Positions 51,970-62,699 of a stretch of 64,000 nt of DNA are shown here, piece by piece. This DNA comes from Marinobacter sp. EhC06 (lineage in GTDB: Bacteria; Pseudomonadota; Gammaproteobacteria; Pseudomonadales; Oleiphilaceae): NCBI RefSeq assembly GCF_001650915.1, contig NZ_LXYO01000010.1, forward strand, positions 62,001 through 126,000. Direction: 5' to 3'. A program made the position numbers and the translations under genes. Below the pieces are notes generated by a model. It saw only the letters and a program-made list of their open reading frames with translations, was not told the DNA's origin and made no database searches. Within the stretch, counting starts at the first letter, position 1, and the number at the start of each line of letters is the position of its first letter.

Positions 51970-52398
51970 TCAGCCCCGCGGGCAGATCTCGTTGTCATTG
52001 AAGAAATAAGCGATTTCACGCTCGGCAGAAGCCGCGGAATCAGAGCCGTGAACGGCGTTCGCATCGATGGAAGAAGCAAAATCCGCACGGATGGTGCCAG
52101 CGTCGGCTTCCTTCGGATTGGTCGCACCCATCAGATCACGGTTCTTCAGGATGGCGCCCTCGCCTTCCAGAGCCTGAACAACCACAGGGCCGGAGGTCAT
52201 GAAAGCAACCAGATCGTTAAAGAACGGACGCTCTTTATGCTCTGCGTAGAAGCCTTCTGCCTGCTCCTGGGTGAGGTGCATCATTTTGGCAGCAACAATG
52301 TTCAGGCCAGCTTTCTCGAAGCGGCTGTAAATTTCGCCGATCACGTTCTTTGCTACCGCGTCGGGCTTGATAATCGAGAGCGTACGCTCAGTTGCCAT
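51970..52398 (-). CDS. ndk: Nucleoside diphosphate kinase
   Basis: Equilibrates nucleoside di- and triphosphates through phosphohistidine. 142 residues from the ATG at 52398 ([15 protein letters not shown]), with GGAG nine bases upstream; the longer frame adds 21 unrelated residues. The active-site His117 is in NAVHGSDS. In Pseudomonas, as I recall, ndk follows iscX at the end of the isc operon; here it follows iscS directly. Confidence 0.97.
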   Translation of the reverse strand: MATERTLSIIKPDAVAKNVIGEIYSRFEKAGLNIVAAKMMHLTQEQAEGFYAEHKERPFFNDLVAFMTSGPVVVQALEGEGAILKNRDLMGATNPKEADAGTIRADFASSIDANAVHGSDSAASAEREIAYFFNDNEICPRG

Positions 52399-52440
52399 GG
52401 TCTTTCTCCAGTTTGTGGATGGTAAAAATTCTGGCCTGCG

Positions 52441-52446
52441 ATTATA
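52441..52446 (-). promoter_or_regulatory. Likely -10 element of ndk
   Basis: A perfect TATAAT on the minus strand in the 68-base iscS-ndk gap, preceded by GC. No good -35 at 16-18 bases, so activity would rely on the -10 or an activator. Confidence 0.4.
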
Positions 52447-52466
52447 CGCAGTCCGGGGCAAACTTC

Positions 52467-53615
52467 CTACCGCACTGCACGGAGGCGGCTAACAACATCA
52501 ACTATTTGCGAACTGGCAAAGGCCACTTCCTCTTCGGTGGTGAATCGGCCGAAGGAAAAACGCAGCGCCCGATGGGCCTGCTCATCACTCAGTCCGATGC
52601 CACGGAGGACGTATGAGGGCTCGACTGTGGCCGAAGCGCAGGCCGAACCGGAGGAGACCGCCAGGTCCCGCAGACCCAGCATAAGGGACTCTGCATCAAC
52701 CCCGTCAAAGGATAAGTTCACGATACCGGGAACGCGACTGCTTTCGCTGCCATTGAGACTGACACCCTCAAGAGACTGAAGCCCCGCCAGGAAGGACTTC
52801 CGGAGCGCCTCCAGTTTAACGATTTCTTCCTCAAGCCCGGATTGGGCTAGCGCGAACGCCTTTCCCATTCCCACAATCTGGTGGGTCGGCAGGGTTCCGG
52901 AGCGCATTCCCCGTTCATGCCCACCGCCGTGAATCTGCGCCTCGATACGAACATCTGGCGAACGCCTTACGTAAAGGGCGCCGACACCCTTCGGGCCATA
53001 GACCTTGTGCCCTGACAGTGCCAAGAGATCTACTGGCATGGAGCCAACATCAATGGCCATCTTGCCGCCAGCCTGGGCCGCGTCCACATGGAAAAGAACG
53101 CCTCGCTGACGTAATTCGGCGCCAATGGCGGCAATGTCGTTGATGGTTCCCAGCTCGTTATTCACCAACATCAGGCTAACGAGCACGGTATTTTCCTTCA
53201 GCGCACCCAGGACCTGATCACAACTGATCGTTCCATCGGCGGCGGGATCCAGCCAGGTTACTTCAGTACCCTGGTGCTCAAGCCACTTGCAGGTATCCAC
53301 AACAGCCTTATGTTCAATCTTCGAAGTGACAACATGAGCATCCTGGCGGCCCGCAACGGCGCCCTTGATCGCAAGGTTATCCGATTCTGTAGCACCTGAC
53401 GTCCAGACGATTTCACGGGGGTCGGCGTGAATCAGCCCGGCAACCTGCTTGCGTGCGGCCTCCACAGCAGCTTCCGCCTGCCAACCGTAGGCGTGCGTTC
53501 GGGATGCAGGATTACCGAACACGCCATCCAGTGTGAGGTACTTCATCATTTCATCGGCGACAGCAGGATCAACGGGCGTGGTGGCCGCGTAGTCCATATA
53601 AACGGGCTTTTTCAT
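52467..53615 (-). CDS. iscS: Cysteine desulfurase IscS lacking the C-terminal IscU-docking tail
   Basis: PLP enzyme that takes sulfur from cysteine. 382 residues from the ATG at 53615 ([17 protein letters not shown]); the longer frame overlaps iscR and adds 41 unrelated residues. PLP lysine K204 in [10 protein letters not shown] and the catalytic Cys326 in SSGSACASA are intact. It stops at RLRAVR, about 22 residues short of the 404-residue E. coli or Pseudomonas IscS; that missing tail (ELSPLW... to the end) is the IscU-binding part. Translation past the TAG shows no remnant of it. No iscU, iscA, hscBA or fdx follow. Sulfur transfer for tRNA thiolation and other uses could still proceed. Confidence 0.93.
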   Translation of the reverse strand: MKKPVYMDYAATTPVDPAVADEMMKYLTLDGVFGNPASRTHAYGWQAEAAVEAARKQVAGLIHADPREIVWTSGATESDNLAIKGAVAGRQDAHVVTSKIEHKAVVDTCKWLEHQGTEVTWLDPAADGTISCDQVLGALKENTVLVSLMLVNNELGTINDIAAIGAELRQRGVLFHVDAAQAGGKMAIDVGSMPVDLLALSGHKVYGPKGVGALYVRRSPDVRIEAQIHGGGHERGMRSGTLPTHQIVGMGKAFALAQSGLEEEIVKLEALRKSFLAGLQSLEGVSLNGSESSRVPGIVNLSFDGVDAESLMLGLRDLAVSSGSACASATVEPSYVLRGIGLSDEQAHRALRFSFGRFTTEEEVAFASSQIVDVVSRLRAVR

Positions 53616-53637
53616 GGATTCCGGAAACTTGTTGGTG

Positions 53638-54135
53638 TCAGGCCGGCGCCTGATCAGACAGGCGTTCGGTGTTGATGGTTTCAGAGCCGTTGTCAGACTG
53701 ACGGCGATTCTGCCGGTCAGCAACCTGGCGAATTTCATGCTTTCTCATCAGATCTCCGAGGCTGATCTCGCTGAGAAACTGATGAATCTGATCGCTGAGA
53801 TCAGACCAGAGGTGGTGGGTCAGACACTTCTCGCCGTTCTGGCAATCACCCTTGTTGCCGCACCGGGTGGTGTCCAGCGATTCGCTGACGGCGTCGACAA
53901 CTTCGGCAATATATAGCTCAGCCGCAGGACGACTGAGCCTGTAGCCTCCACCTGGGCCACGAATACTGACAACCAGCTTCTGGCGGCGGAGACGGGAGAA
54001 AAGCTGTTCCAGGTAGGACAGTGAGATTTCCTGACGGGCCGAAATATCGGCGAGACTCACCGGCCCCTGGTCTCCATGCAGAGCCAGATCAAGCATTGCC
54101 GTTACGGCATAGCGGCCTTTGGTGGTCAACTTCAT
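53638..54135 (-). CDS. iscR: Fe-S cluster regulator IscR
   Basis: Rrf2-family sensor that represses isc when it holds a [2Fe-2S] cluster. 165 residues. N-terminal winged helix ([19 protein letters not shown]) and the cluster ligands Cys92, Cys98, Cys104 and His107 ([17 protein letters not shown]), in the same positions as E. coli IscR, so cluster sensing should be intact. A type 1 operator overlaps its promoter. Lies 22 bases upstream of iscS. Confidence 0.95.
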   Translation of the reverse strand: MKLTTKGRYAVTAMLDLALHGDQGPVSLADISARQEISLSYLEQLFSRLRRQKLVVSIRGPGGGYRLSRPAAELYIAEVVDAVSESLDTTRCGNKGDCQNGEKCLTHHLWSDLSDQIHQFLSEISLGDLMRKHEIRQVADRQNRRQSDNGSETINTERLSDQAPA

Positions 54136-54180
54136 AGTGTCAGCCCCATGACGGGATTGAATCTCAAAAACGCAGCTGAG

Positions 54181-54209
54181 AGTATGAATTGACCAACCAT
54201 TTCAGTCAA
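54181..54209 (-). promoter_or_regulatory. Promoter of iscRS
   Basis: Minus strand TTGACT (54209-54204), 17-base spacer, CATACT (54186-54181). The -35 lies inside the candidate IscR type 1 site. The iscR ATG is about 46 bases downstream of the -10. Confidence 0.6.
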
Positions 54210-54213
54210 GTAT
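54189..54213 (-). promoter_or_regulatory. Candidate IscR type 1 operator
   Basis: Aligned with the E. coli type 1 consensus ATASYYGACTRWWWYAGTC..., this 25-base site (begins ATACTTGACTGAAAT) matches 20 positions by my hand count, with the first 15 all matching. It starts directly after the cysE stop and covers the -35, as expected for repression by [2Fe-2S]-IscR. Confidence 0.65.
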
Positions 54214-54993
54214 TCAGCGGCGCACCTCATCGTCATCCCGGACGCAATCAAAGTCCTCTTCCTGTAACGGTGGCAACTCGCCATTCTGGTATTCGCTGTT
54301 CACCTTGCGGAGGGCCTTGCACATGTTCTCGATGCGGTCATCCACCGCATGCATGTGATCAAGCAACGAGCGCATGGCCCGGGCAACCGGGTCTGGCATT
54401 TCCTCTGTTACACCATAGGCATCGAAGCCCATGCGTTCTTCCATCTCCTTGCGGCGCGCGTCATCCTCGCCTTTGCGTTTGACGATGACGCGGCCAGGAA
54501 TTCCAACCACCGTTGCACCCGCGGGCACTTCCTTTGTCACCACTGAATTCGAGCCGATCTTGGCGCCCTCGCCCACTTCAAACGGCCCCAGAATCTTTGC
54601 TCCGGCACCAACCACTACGCTGTTACCGATCGTGGGATGGCGCTTGCCCTTGTTCCAGCTGGTTCCGCCCAGGGTAACACCCTGATAGAGGGTCACGTCA
54701 TCGCCGATCACCGTGGTTTCGCCAATGACCACGCCCATGCCGTGGTCAATGAAAAACCGGCGGCCAATCGTCGCCCCCGGATGAATCTCGATGCCGGTCA
54801 GCCAACGGGCAATGGTGGAAATGGTACGAGCAAGCCATTTCAGACCGAGACTCCACAACCAATGGGAAAACCGATGAAAAAGCAGCGCGTGCAAGCCCGG
54901 GTAGTTGGTCAGAACTTCAAAGGTGTTCCTCGCGGCAGGATCCCGGTGGAACACGCTATTAATGTCTTCCCGCAAACGCTCAAACATGGCCAT
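54214..54993 (-). CDS. cysE: Serine O-acetyltransferase
   Basis: Makes O-acetylserine, the carbon acceptor for cysteine synthesis. 259 residues of the shorter bacterial type: a brief N-terminal helical part and a left-handed hexapeptide beta helix ([20 protein letters not shown] ... [16 protein letters not shown]). A less usual acidic tail of about 70 residues ([12 protein letters not shown]...) follows. It overlaps trmJ by 14 bases and lies just upstream of iscRS, pairing cysteine supply with desulfuration. Confidence 0.95.
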   Translation of the reverse strand: MAMFERLREDINSVFHRDPAARNTFEVLTNYPGLHALLFHRFSHWLWSLGLKWLARTISTIARWLTGIEIHPGATIGRRFFIDHGMGVVIGETTVIGDDVTLYQGVTLGGTSWNKGKRHPTIGNSVVVGAGAKILGPFEVGEGAKIGSNSVVTKEVPAGATVVGIPGRVIVKRKGEDDARRKEMEERMGFDAYGVTEEMPDPVARAMRSLLDHMHAVDDRIENMCKALRKVNSEYQNGELPPLQEEDFDCVRDDDEVRR

Positions 54994-55843
54994 TATCCTG
55001 TTCCGTCGCCGCAGTGCCGGCCTCGGTTGATTTGCTGTTATTCCGCGTGCCTGCCGCCTTCTGAACAGCAGTGAGAATACCCCTGAGAATGTTAATCTCC
55101 ATCTGATCCAGTCTGGCCCGCTGGAACAGACGCCGCAAGCGCGTCATCAATTGCCTGGGGTTCTCCCGTCGATGGAAATCCACATCAATCAGCACCTGCT
55201 CCAGGTGCCCGAAAAAACCCTCGACATCGTGAACTTTGGCCGGCGGCACATCCCAGCCTTCATCCCCGGGCCTGGTCATCGACTTTAGGTATGGGCTCCC
55301 TTCACCGCCTTCAAGGCTTCGCAGATAATACATCCGCAATTCATAACACATCACCTGTACCGCCATGGCCAGATTCAGAGAGCTGTAATCCGGGTTGGAC
55401 GGAATATGAATGTGATAGTGGCAGCGCTGCAGCTCGTCGTTGCTGAGACCATGATTCTCTCTTCCGAACACCATGGCAACCGGGCCGCTTTCCGCGTGCC
55501 CTGCAGCAGCTGCAGCCGCCTCAGGGGGCGCACAGACCGGCCAGGGCACCTTCCTCCCACGGGCACTCGTACCCATAACCAGCACGCAATCGGCCAGGGC
55601 ATCATCCAGCGAAGAAACAACCTGGGCATTATCAAGCACATCCGAAGCACCCGCCGCACGCGCATACGAAGCTTCATCCGGAAAGGAGCATGGATTGACC
55701 AGCCACAGATTACCCAGTCCCATGTTTTTCATGGCTCGGGCGACAGCGCCGATGTTGCCTGAATGGGATGTCTCTACCAGAACAATCCGGATCTGATCCT
55801 GAAATGTTTCCGTTCCTTCCTGTGGAAGTGCGCTTTTGTGCAT
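54980..55843 (-). CDS. trmJ: tRNA (cytidine/uridine-2'-O)-methyltransferase TrmJ
   Basis: SPOUT-class enzyme methylating the ribose at position 32 of tRNAs. 287 residues from the ATG at 55843; a TTG 15 bases upstream is the alternative. SPOUT core [35 protein letters not shown] and [19 protein letters not shown], then a C-terminal extension (about 195-287). trmJ next to cysE-iscR is the conserved arrangement. Confidence 0.94.
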   Translation of the reverse strand: MHKSALPQEGTETFQDQIRIVLVETSHSGNIGAVARAMKNMGLGNLWLVNPCSFPDEASYARAAGASDVLDNAQVVSSLDDALADCVLVMGTSARGRKVPWPVCAPPEAAAAAAGHAESGPVAMVFGRENHGLSNDELQRCHYHIHIPSNPDYSSLNLAMAVQVMCYELRMYYLRSLEGGEGSPYLKSMTRPGDEGWDVPPAKVHDVEGFFGHLEQVLIDVDFHRRENPRQLMTRLRRLFQRARLDQMEINILRGILTAVQKAAGTRNNSKSTEAGTAATEQDNGHV

Positions 55844-56014
55844 TGTTAGCAGGCCCAAGGTTATTGATCAGGGCGGCAATGATAGCAGAAAGCACCCGCA
55901 CCCTGCCCCTCCGGAGAACCCGTAACCTCTGGTTATCCGTGCTATTGCTGAGTCAAAAAACATACAAGCGGGGTGATCTTTTGCTATGATACCCGGCCTT
56001 CACACACCCGGATA

Positions 56015-56827
56015 ATGAACACTCAGATGCAACCAGCTATTAAAATGGCCCTGCGCGTCGCGCGTCAGGGGTCCGATTATCTGAAAGCCCATTTCGAGCG
56101 CCAGGAACCCACCGGCAAAGACGACTCAGAACGCCGTCGTCAGCTGGAGCGGGTTGAGCAGTCTATTTACGATAACTTTGCCGAACAGCTCGAAAAGGCC
56201 TACAAGGACCACAGCATCGCGCCATTGAACGAAGCGAATGCCGGAACCAGCGAAAAAAGCTGGCACATTTTTCCAGTCCTGGGCCGTGAGAATTTCCTTC
56301 GGGGCATTCCGGAGTTTGCTCTGGCGCTGTCCCAGAAGAAGAATAACCGCACCGAAAACCTGCTTCTGGTGAATCCCGTTACCGGCGAAGAATACTCCGC
56401 CAGCCGTGGTCACGGTGCCGCTCTGAACAGCCGCCGGGTACGCGCTTCGGAAATCAAACTGCCCGAGAAAGCCGCCATCGCCACCAACCTGCTGGACCAG
56501 GCCCGCAAGAGCGAGGATCCGATGCTCTGGGGCGAAATGGCCGCTGTACTGGCACGGGATTCCGGCATGTTCCGCACGTCTGGCTGTGTGGTACTGGACA
56601 TTGCCCGGGTTTCTGCGGGCCTGATGGACGCGGCGATCATTTTCCGCCCGGAAGCCTCCGACCTGGATCTGGGCGTCACACTGGCCATGGAATCCGGCGC
56701 ACTGACCGGTGACTTCTCCGGTAACCCGTCGACCGGTAATGCCCGCCAGCTGGTAGTGGCAAACCCGAAACTGTTCCGTGAAGTCCTGAAAGTACTGCAC
56801 CCGTTCCGGGGCCGCCTGCCTCGCTGA
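56015..56827 (+). CDS. suhB: SuhB homologue with degenerate inositol monophosphatase site
   Basis: 270 residues from the ATG at 56015 (an ATG at 56027 is equally possible). Position opposite trmJ, length and overall register match SuhB. The family motif DPLDGTTNF is here FPVLGRENF (residues 86-94): both metal-binding aspartates (E. coli D84, D87) are replaced by Phe and Leu. The EESG loop is NEANAG, and the N-terminal VTxxD segment is gone. The last metal aspartate (E. coli D212) appears kept in SDLDLG. Hydrolysis of inositol phosphates is therefore unlikely. E. coli SuhB also works in Nus-dependent rRNA transcription without needing catalysis, so a structural role may be retained. Confidence 0.82.
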   Translation: MNTQMQPAIKMALRVARQGSDYLKAHFERQEPTGKDDSERRRQLERVEQSIYDNFAEQLEKAYKDHSIAPLNEANAGTSEKSWHIFPVLGRENFLRGIPEFALALSQKKNNRTENLLLVNPVTGEEYSASRGHGAALNSRRVRASEIKLPEKAAIATNLLDQARKSEDPMLWGEMAAVLARDSGMFRTSGCVVLDIARVSAGLMDAAIIFRPEASDLDLGVTLAMESGALTGDFSGNPSTGNARQLVVANPKLFREVLKVLHPFRGRLPR

Positions 56828-56841
56828 GGCTTCCGGTTCTT

Positions 56842-56891
56842 CCGGACACAAAAAAACCGCCACAAGATGTTGGCGGTTTTTTTGTGTCCGG
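56842..56891. terminator. Bidirectional terminator between suhB and secF
   Basis: A perfect 21-bp inverted repeat (56842-56862 with 56871-56891, 8-base loop). The GC part CCGCCA/TGGCGG is flanked by A7 and T7, so each strand has a stem followed by seven T. It lies 14 bases after the suhB stop and about 20 bases past the secF stop. Confidence 0.92.
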
Positions 56892-56911
56892 CATTGCCGG
56901 AACAGATGGGA

Positions 56912-57865
56912 TTACATCCTGTTCAGCCATTCCGGTGGCTGCTCTTCCTCATCCGCATTTTCAGCGCCTTCTTTGGGCGGCACGATCAGATCGTCACGGG
57001 ACACGCCCATAACCATCAGAAGGTTCGCAGACACGTAGATCGATGAGTAGGTACCGACGATCACACCAATAATCAAAGCCAGGGCGAAGTTGTTGATCGC
57101 CTCACCACCCAGAAAATACAGGGCGAACAGAACCACAAGAGTTGTGCCGGATGTATTGATTGTCCGCGCGATGGTCTGGTGAATCGACTCGTTGATAATG
57201 TCCCAGGGCTCACCCACCCGCATCTTGCGGAAATTTTCCCGGATCCGATCCGCAACAACGATGGTGTCGTTCAACGAGTAGCCGATAACTGCGAGCAGGG
57301 CCGCCAGTACGGTGAGATCGAAGGTCCACTGGAACAGCGCGAAGACACCCAGAACGATAATCACATCGTGAGCCAGCGGCACCACCGAGGCAATACCGAA
57401 CTTGAACTGGAAGCGCATACCGACGTAGATGAGCACAACCGCCAGGGCAATCAACAAACCCAGGCCGCTGTCTTCCTTGAGCTCCTCACCAACCTGTGAA
57501 CCAACGAACTCGGAACTTACCAGCTCAAGCTCTGCACCACCCTCTTTCAGGGTTCGGGTTACCTCGGGTGCCAGCTGATCATTGTCAGCCTCGGCCATCC
57601 GCACCAGCACTGTGGTATCGGCCCCAAAGTTCTGGACGGAGAACTGCTCATAGCCGGCGGCATCGAGCCTGGACCGGATTTCGTCGAGTTGCGGCGCCTC
57701 TGCATATTCAAATTCAACGGAGGTACCGCCGGTGAAGTCCATACCCAGGTTCAGGCCACGGGTGGCCAGCAGCGCAATGGACACAACGATCAGCGAAATA
57801 GAGACTACGGAAGCAATTTTCCGCAACCCCATGAAATCAAACGGTTGCTTCTGATCTTCAGACAT
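56912..57865 (-). CDS. secF: Protein translocase subunit SecF
   Basis: With SecD uses the proton gradient to complete protein export. 317 residues from the ATG at 57865, which overlaps the secD end by eight bases; the longer frame adds 18 residues inside secD. Six membrane helices; GLNLGMDFTGGTSVEFEY begins the first periplasmic domain, and SLNDTIVVADRIREN with the GTYSSIYVSA end are SecF signatures. Confidence 0.96.
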   Translation of the reverse strand: MSEDQKQPFDFMGLRKIASVVSISLIVVSIALLATRGLNLGMDFTGGTSVEFEYAEAPQLDEIRSRLDAAGYEQFSVQNFGADTTVLVRMAEADNDQLAPEVTRTLKEGGAELELVSSEFVGSQVGEELKEDSGLGLLIALAVVLIYVGMRFQFKFGIASVVPLAHDVIIVLGVFALFQWTFDLTVLAALLAVIGYSLNDTIVVADRIRENFRKMRVGEPWDIINESIHQTIARTINTSGTTLVVLFALYFLGGEAINNFALALIIGVIVGTYSSIYVSANLLMVMGVSRDDLIVPPKEGAENADEEEQPPEWLNRM

Positions 57866-59732
57866 TGGCGAGCTTTCCTCCGATCGACAGCTTCTCGACC
57901 CTGCGGCCGCCGTATACAAGGTTAACGATGCTGCGGCTGACCATCAGGCCAGAGAACATCGACGTCAGGATCCCGATGCACAGTGTCACCGCAAACCCTT
58001 TCACCGGGCCGGAACCCATCGCGAAAAGAATAACGGCAACCAGCAAGGTGGTGATGTTTGCGTCAAAGATGGATACAAAGGCCCGGGAATAGCCGGAGTT
58101 GATCGCCGTCTGAGGCGGCACACCGGATTTCAGCTCTTCCTTTATCCTCTCGAAAATAAGCACGTTGGCATCGACCGCCATACCCACTGTCAGAACGATA
58201 CCGGCAATGCCCGGCAAGGTCAGTGTTGCGGACAGGATCGACATGCATGCTACCAGCAGCATCAGGTTCAGAGTCAGGGCAATGTTCGCAACAATGCCGA
58301 ATCCACGGTAGTAGACAAGCATGTACAACAGTACCAGGCCGAAGCCGAGCGCTACCGACATCATGCCGGCATCAATGTTCTTCTGACCGAGGCTAGGGCC
58401 GATGGTCCTTTCCTGAACGAAGTACATTGGCGCTGCCAGCGCACCCGCCCGCAGAAGCAATGCCAATTCTGCGGCCTCCGGGATGGAATCAAGCCCGGTA
58501 ATCCGGAAGCTGCTTCCCAGGGCGGATTGCACGGTGGCCAGGCTGATGATGCCCTTCTCCACAACGCGGTTTTCCACTTCCTGAGGCTCACCGTCAACCA
58601 TGCGGGTTTCGGTTTCCGTACGGTATTCGATGAACAGCACCGCCATCCTGCGGCCAATGGCATTGCGAGTGGCGCGGTTCATCAGATCCCCACCAACGGA
58701 ATCCATGGTGATATTGACCTGGGGCTGACCGTTCTCATCAAAGGCCTGCTGGGCATTGGCCACATTATTACCGGTAGCAATCACCTCCTGCTCAAGGCGG
58801 GCGGTGCGCTGGGGCTGATCCCGGAAACCGAACTCTTCGGTTTCGCTGCTTGGCGCATCCTGGCGGGCCTCCATGCGGAACTCAAGGTTCGCGGTGGCAC
58901 CCAGTACGCGCTTGGCCTGTGCGGTGTCCTGCACGCCCGGGAGCTCAACAATGATCCGGTCGGCGCCCTGCTGTTGAACCAGGGGCTCGGCAACACCCAG
59001 CTCATTCACCCGGTTGCGAATGGTGGTGAGGTTCTGCTCCAGGGCATAATCCTGAATCGCCGTGACTTCCGCCTCAGACAGGGTCAACACCAGGAGGAAC
59101 TCATCGCCCTGGGTCTGCTCATCCAGAAGGAATTCGTTGTACTGGTCACGGACCATATTGAAGGCTTCAGTCCGGGAGGCCTCGTCCCGGAAGCTGAGAA
59201 CAATCTCCCGATTGTCCTGCACATCCCCACCACGATACCGGACCCGCTCTTCCCGCAGCTCCCGCTTGATCTGGCCGGACATGGCCTCCAGTCGCTGGCT
59301 TACCGCGGTTTCCATGTCGACTTCCAGCAGGAAGTGGACACCGCCGCGAAGATCCAGCCCCAACTTCATGGGGCCGGCACCCAGGCTTTTCAGCCATCCC
59401 GGCGTGGAGGCAGCCATGTTCAGCGCGACAAGGTATTCATTGCCAAGAGCGGCCTGCACCAGCGGACGAGCCTGCAACTGGTCTTCAGAGTTGGTGAGAC
59501 GGATCAGAGCATCCCGATCCTGAAGAGTACTGCTTTTCACCTCGATACCCTGGTTTTCCAGAACATCAACTGCCCTGTCGAGCACACCGGCATTGACCTC
59601 GGTGCTGCTACGGGCGCCTGTGATCTGGATGGCGTAATCGTCGGGGAAGAGGTTGGGCAAAGCGTAGATAAACCCGATCACGAGCGCGACCAGGATAACC
59701 AGGTTTTTCCAAAGCGGATACTTGTTCAGCAT
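57858..59732 (-). CDS. secD: Protein translocase subunit SecD
   Basis: 624 residues. One N-terminal membrane helix, the large periplasmic P1 head (about 40-440; LGLDLRGGVHFLLEVDM near its start), then five helices with GLVLLYMLVYY and GMAVDANVLIFERIKEEL, whose Asp is the proposed proton carrier. Between yajC and secF in the order tgt-yajC-secD-secF, the conserved operon. Confidence 0.97.
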   Translation of the reverse strand: MLNKYPLWKNLVILVALVIGFIYALPNLFPDDYAIQITGARSSTEVNAGVLDRAVDVLENQGIEVKSSTLQDRDALIRLTNSEDQLQARPLVQAALGNEYLVALNMAASTPGWLKSLGAGPMKLGLDLRGGVHFLLEVDMETAVSQRLEAMSGQIKRELREERVRYRGGDVQDNREIVLSFRDEASRTEAFNMVRDQYNEFLLDEQTQGDEFLLVLTLSEAEVTAIQDYALEQNLTTIRNRVNELGVAEPLVQQQGADRIIVELPGVQDTAQAKRVLGATANLEFRMEARQDAPSSETEEFGFRDQPQRTARLEQEVIATGNNVANAQQAFDENGQPQVNITMDSVGGDLMNRATRNAIGRRMAVLFIEYRTETETRMVDGEPQEVENRVVEKGIISLATVQSALGSSFRITGLDSIPEAAELALLLRAGALAAPMYFVQERTIGPSLGQKNIDAGMMSVALGFGLVLLYMLVYYRGFGIVANIALTLNLMLLVACMSILSATLTLPGIAGIVLTVGMAVDANVLIFERIKEELKSGVPPQTAINSGYSRAFVSIFDANITTLLVAVILFAMGSGPVKGFAVTLCIGILTSMFSGLMVSRSIVNLVYGGRRVEKLSIGGKLANV

Positions 59733-59744
59733 GGGATCCCTTGT

Positions 59745-59822
59745 AGCCGGCCTGGTGGCCGGCCTTGGTGTTTCAGCCAGGAAGATTCAGACCGGCCACC
59801 AGGGATGGCCGGCTAAATGGCC
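59745..59822 (-). repeat. Imperfect inverted repeat between yajC and secD
   Basis: The 94-base yajC-secD gap is largely one dyad: AGCCGGCC-TGGTGGCCGG and, further on, its complement CCGGCCACCA-ggga-TGGCCGGCT, each half itself rich in GGCC palindromes. The RNA could fold into a long hairpin, which might set the ratio of YajC to SecDF. No T-run. Confidence 0.45.
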
Positions 59823-59826
59823 CCGC

Positions 59827-60189
59827 TCAGATGTCTTTGAGCGTGCCCTTCGGCAGAGCCGCAGCAACGGCTACTTTCTGGACCTTGATCTCTACGTTAT
59901 CGGCAACTTCGACAACGATGAAGTCGTCGGTTACCTTGGTGATTTTGCCGGCAACGCCACCGGAGGTCACAACTTCATCACCCTTGTTCAGGCCGGACAT
60001 CAGGGCTTTGTGCTCTTTCGCACGCTTGGACTGCGGGCGCCAGATCAGGAAATAGAAAATCAGGATGAAGCCTGCAAAAAAGATTACCTGGCCCATAACA
60101 CCCATTCCCTGGGCACCTGGGTCCTGTGCCATGGCCAGAGCAGGCATCAGAGCCAAAAGGCCGGCAACGAGCATTTTAATAGATTTCAT
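59827..60189 (-). CDS. yajC: Sec translocon accessory protein YajC
   Basis: 120 residues from the ATG at 60189 with GGAG seven bases upstream. One membrane helix (about 31-52, VIFFAGFILIFYFLIWRPQ) and the cytoplasmic core KGDEVVTSGGVAGKITKV. The N-terminus MKSIKMLVAGLLALMPALAMA looks like a cleavable signal peptide, unlike short-leader E. coli YajC. Confidence 0.94.
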   Translation of the reverse strand: MKSIKMLVAGLLALMPALAMAQDPGAQGMGVMGQVIFFAGFILIFYFLIWRPQSKRAKEHKALMSGLNKGDEVVTSGGVAGKITKVTDDFIVVEVADNVEIKVQKVAVAAALPKGTLKDI

Positions 60190-60218
60190 TGAATATCTCC
60201 GTTGGTTTAGCGAATAGA

Positions 60219-62458
<2,240 letters not shown>

Positions 62459-62493
62459 GGAATGGACTGTTAACGACGCCGAAGGAAAGAAGA

Positions 62494-62548
62494 TGGTAGC
62501 GGCGGGCGGACTCGAACCGCCACGGGTTTTACCCCAACGGATTTTGAA
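62494..62548 (-). tRNA. 3' remnant of tRNA-Leu(CAA): attachment site
   Basis: Reads on the minus strand from the anticodon loop (TTCAAAAT) through a long class II variable arm, T-arm GGCGGTTCGAGTCCGCC, and acceptor 3' strand with encoded CCA (CCA at 62496-62494). The 5' half (acceptor 5' strand, D-arm) is absent upstream: sequence before 62548 does not fold as a tRNA. A 55-base 3' remnant next to an integrase is the signature of insertion into a tRNA gene. An intact tRNA-Leu should sit at the far end of the element, beyond 64000. Confidence 0.78.
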
Positions 62549-62587
62549 GAAACCGCTATTTCGCAACCTATTGATTTAAATGATCTT

Positions 62588-62611
62588 TTTTCTGTGTCAT
62601 GACACAGAAAA
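62588..62611. repeat. 24-bp perfect palindrome in the attachment region
   Basis: Bases 62588-62611 are self-complementary over 24 bp, centred between 62599 and 62600, with half-site TCTGTGTCA. Such perfect dyads are usually operators for dimeric DNA-binding proteins, or recombination accessory sites. Confidence 0.75.
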
Positions 62612-62671
62612 GAGGGTTTCGTGTCACGTTTATGCCACCGTGTCACGATGGTGGCGCATGTTGTCACAGAA

Positions 62672-62687
62672 CTAGATTTAAATCTAG
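62672..62687. repeat. 16-bp perfect palindrome CTAGATTTAAATCTAG
   Basis: Perfectly self-complementary A+T-rich site 13 bases past the integrase stop. Possible accessory-protein or IHF-type site of the element. Confidence 0.65.
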
Positions 62688-62699
62688 CGCGTTTGGAAG

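Noticed and set aside
52399..52466. A frameshifted remnant of the IscS C-terminal tail after the stop
   Set aside because: Reading on in the same frame past the TAG gives no similarity to the usual ELSPLW-type tail; the segment instead holds a TATAAT for ndk.
62459..62566. N-terminal extension of queA by 36 codons
   Set aside because: It translates the tRNA-Leu remnant; the conserved QueA N-terminus begins at the ATG at 62458.
62494..62600. A complete tRNA-Leu at the right end
   Set aside because: Acceptor 5' strand and D-arm are missing; only the 3' portion from the anticodon loop is present.
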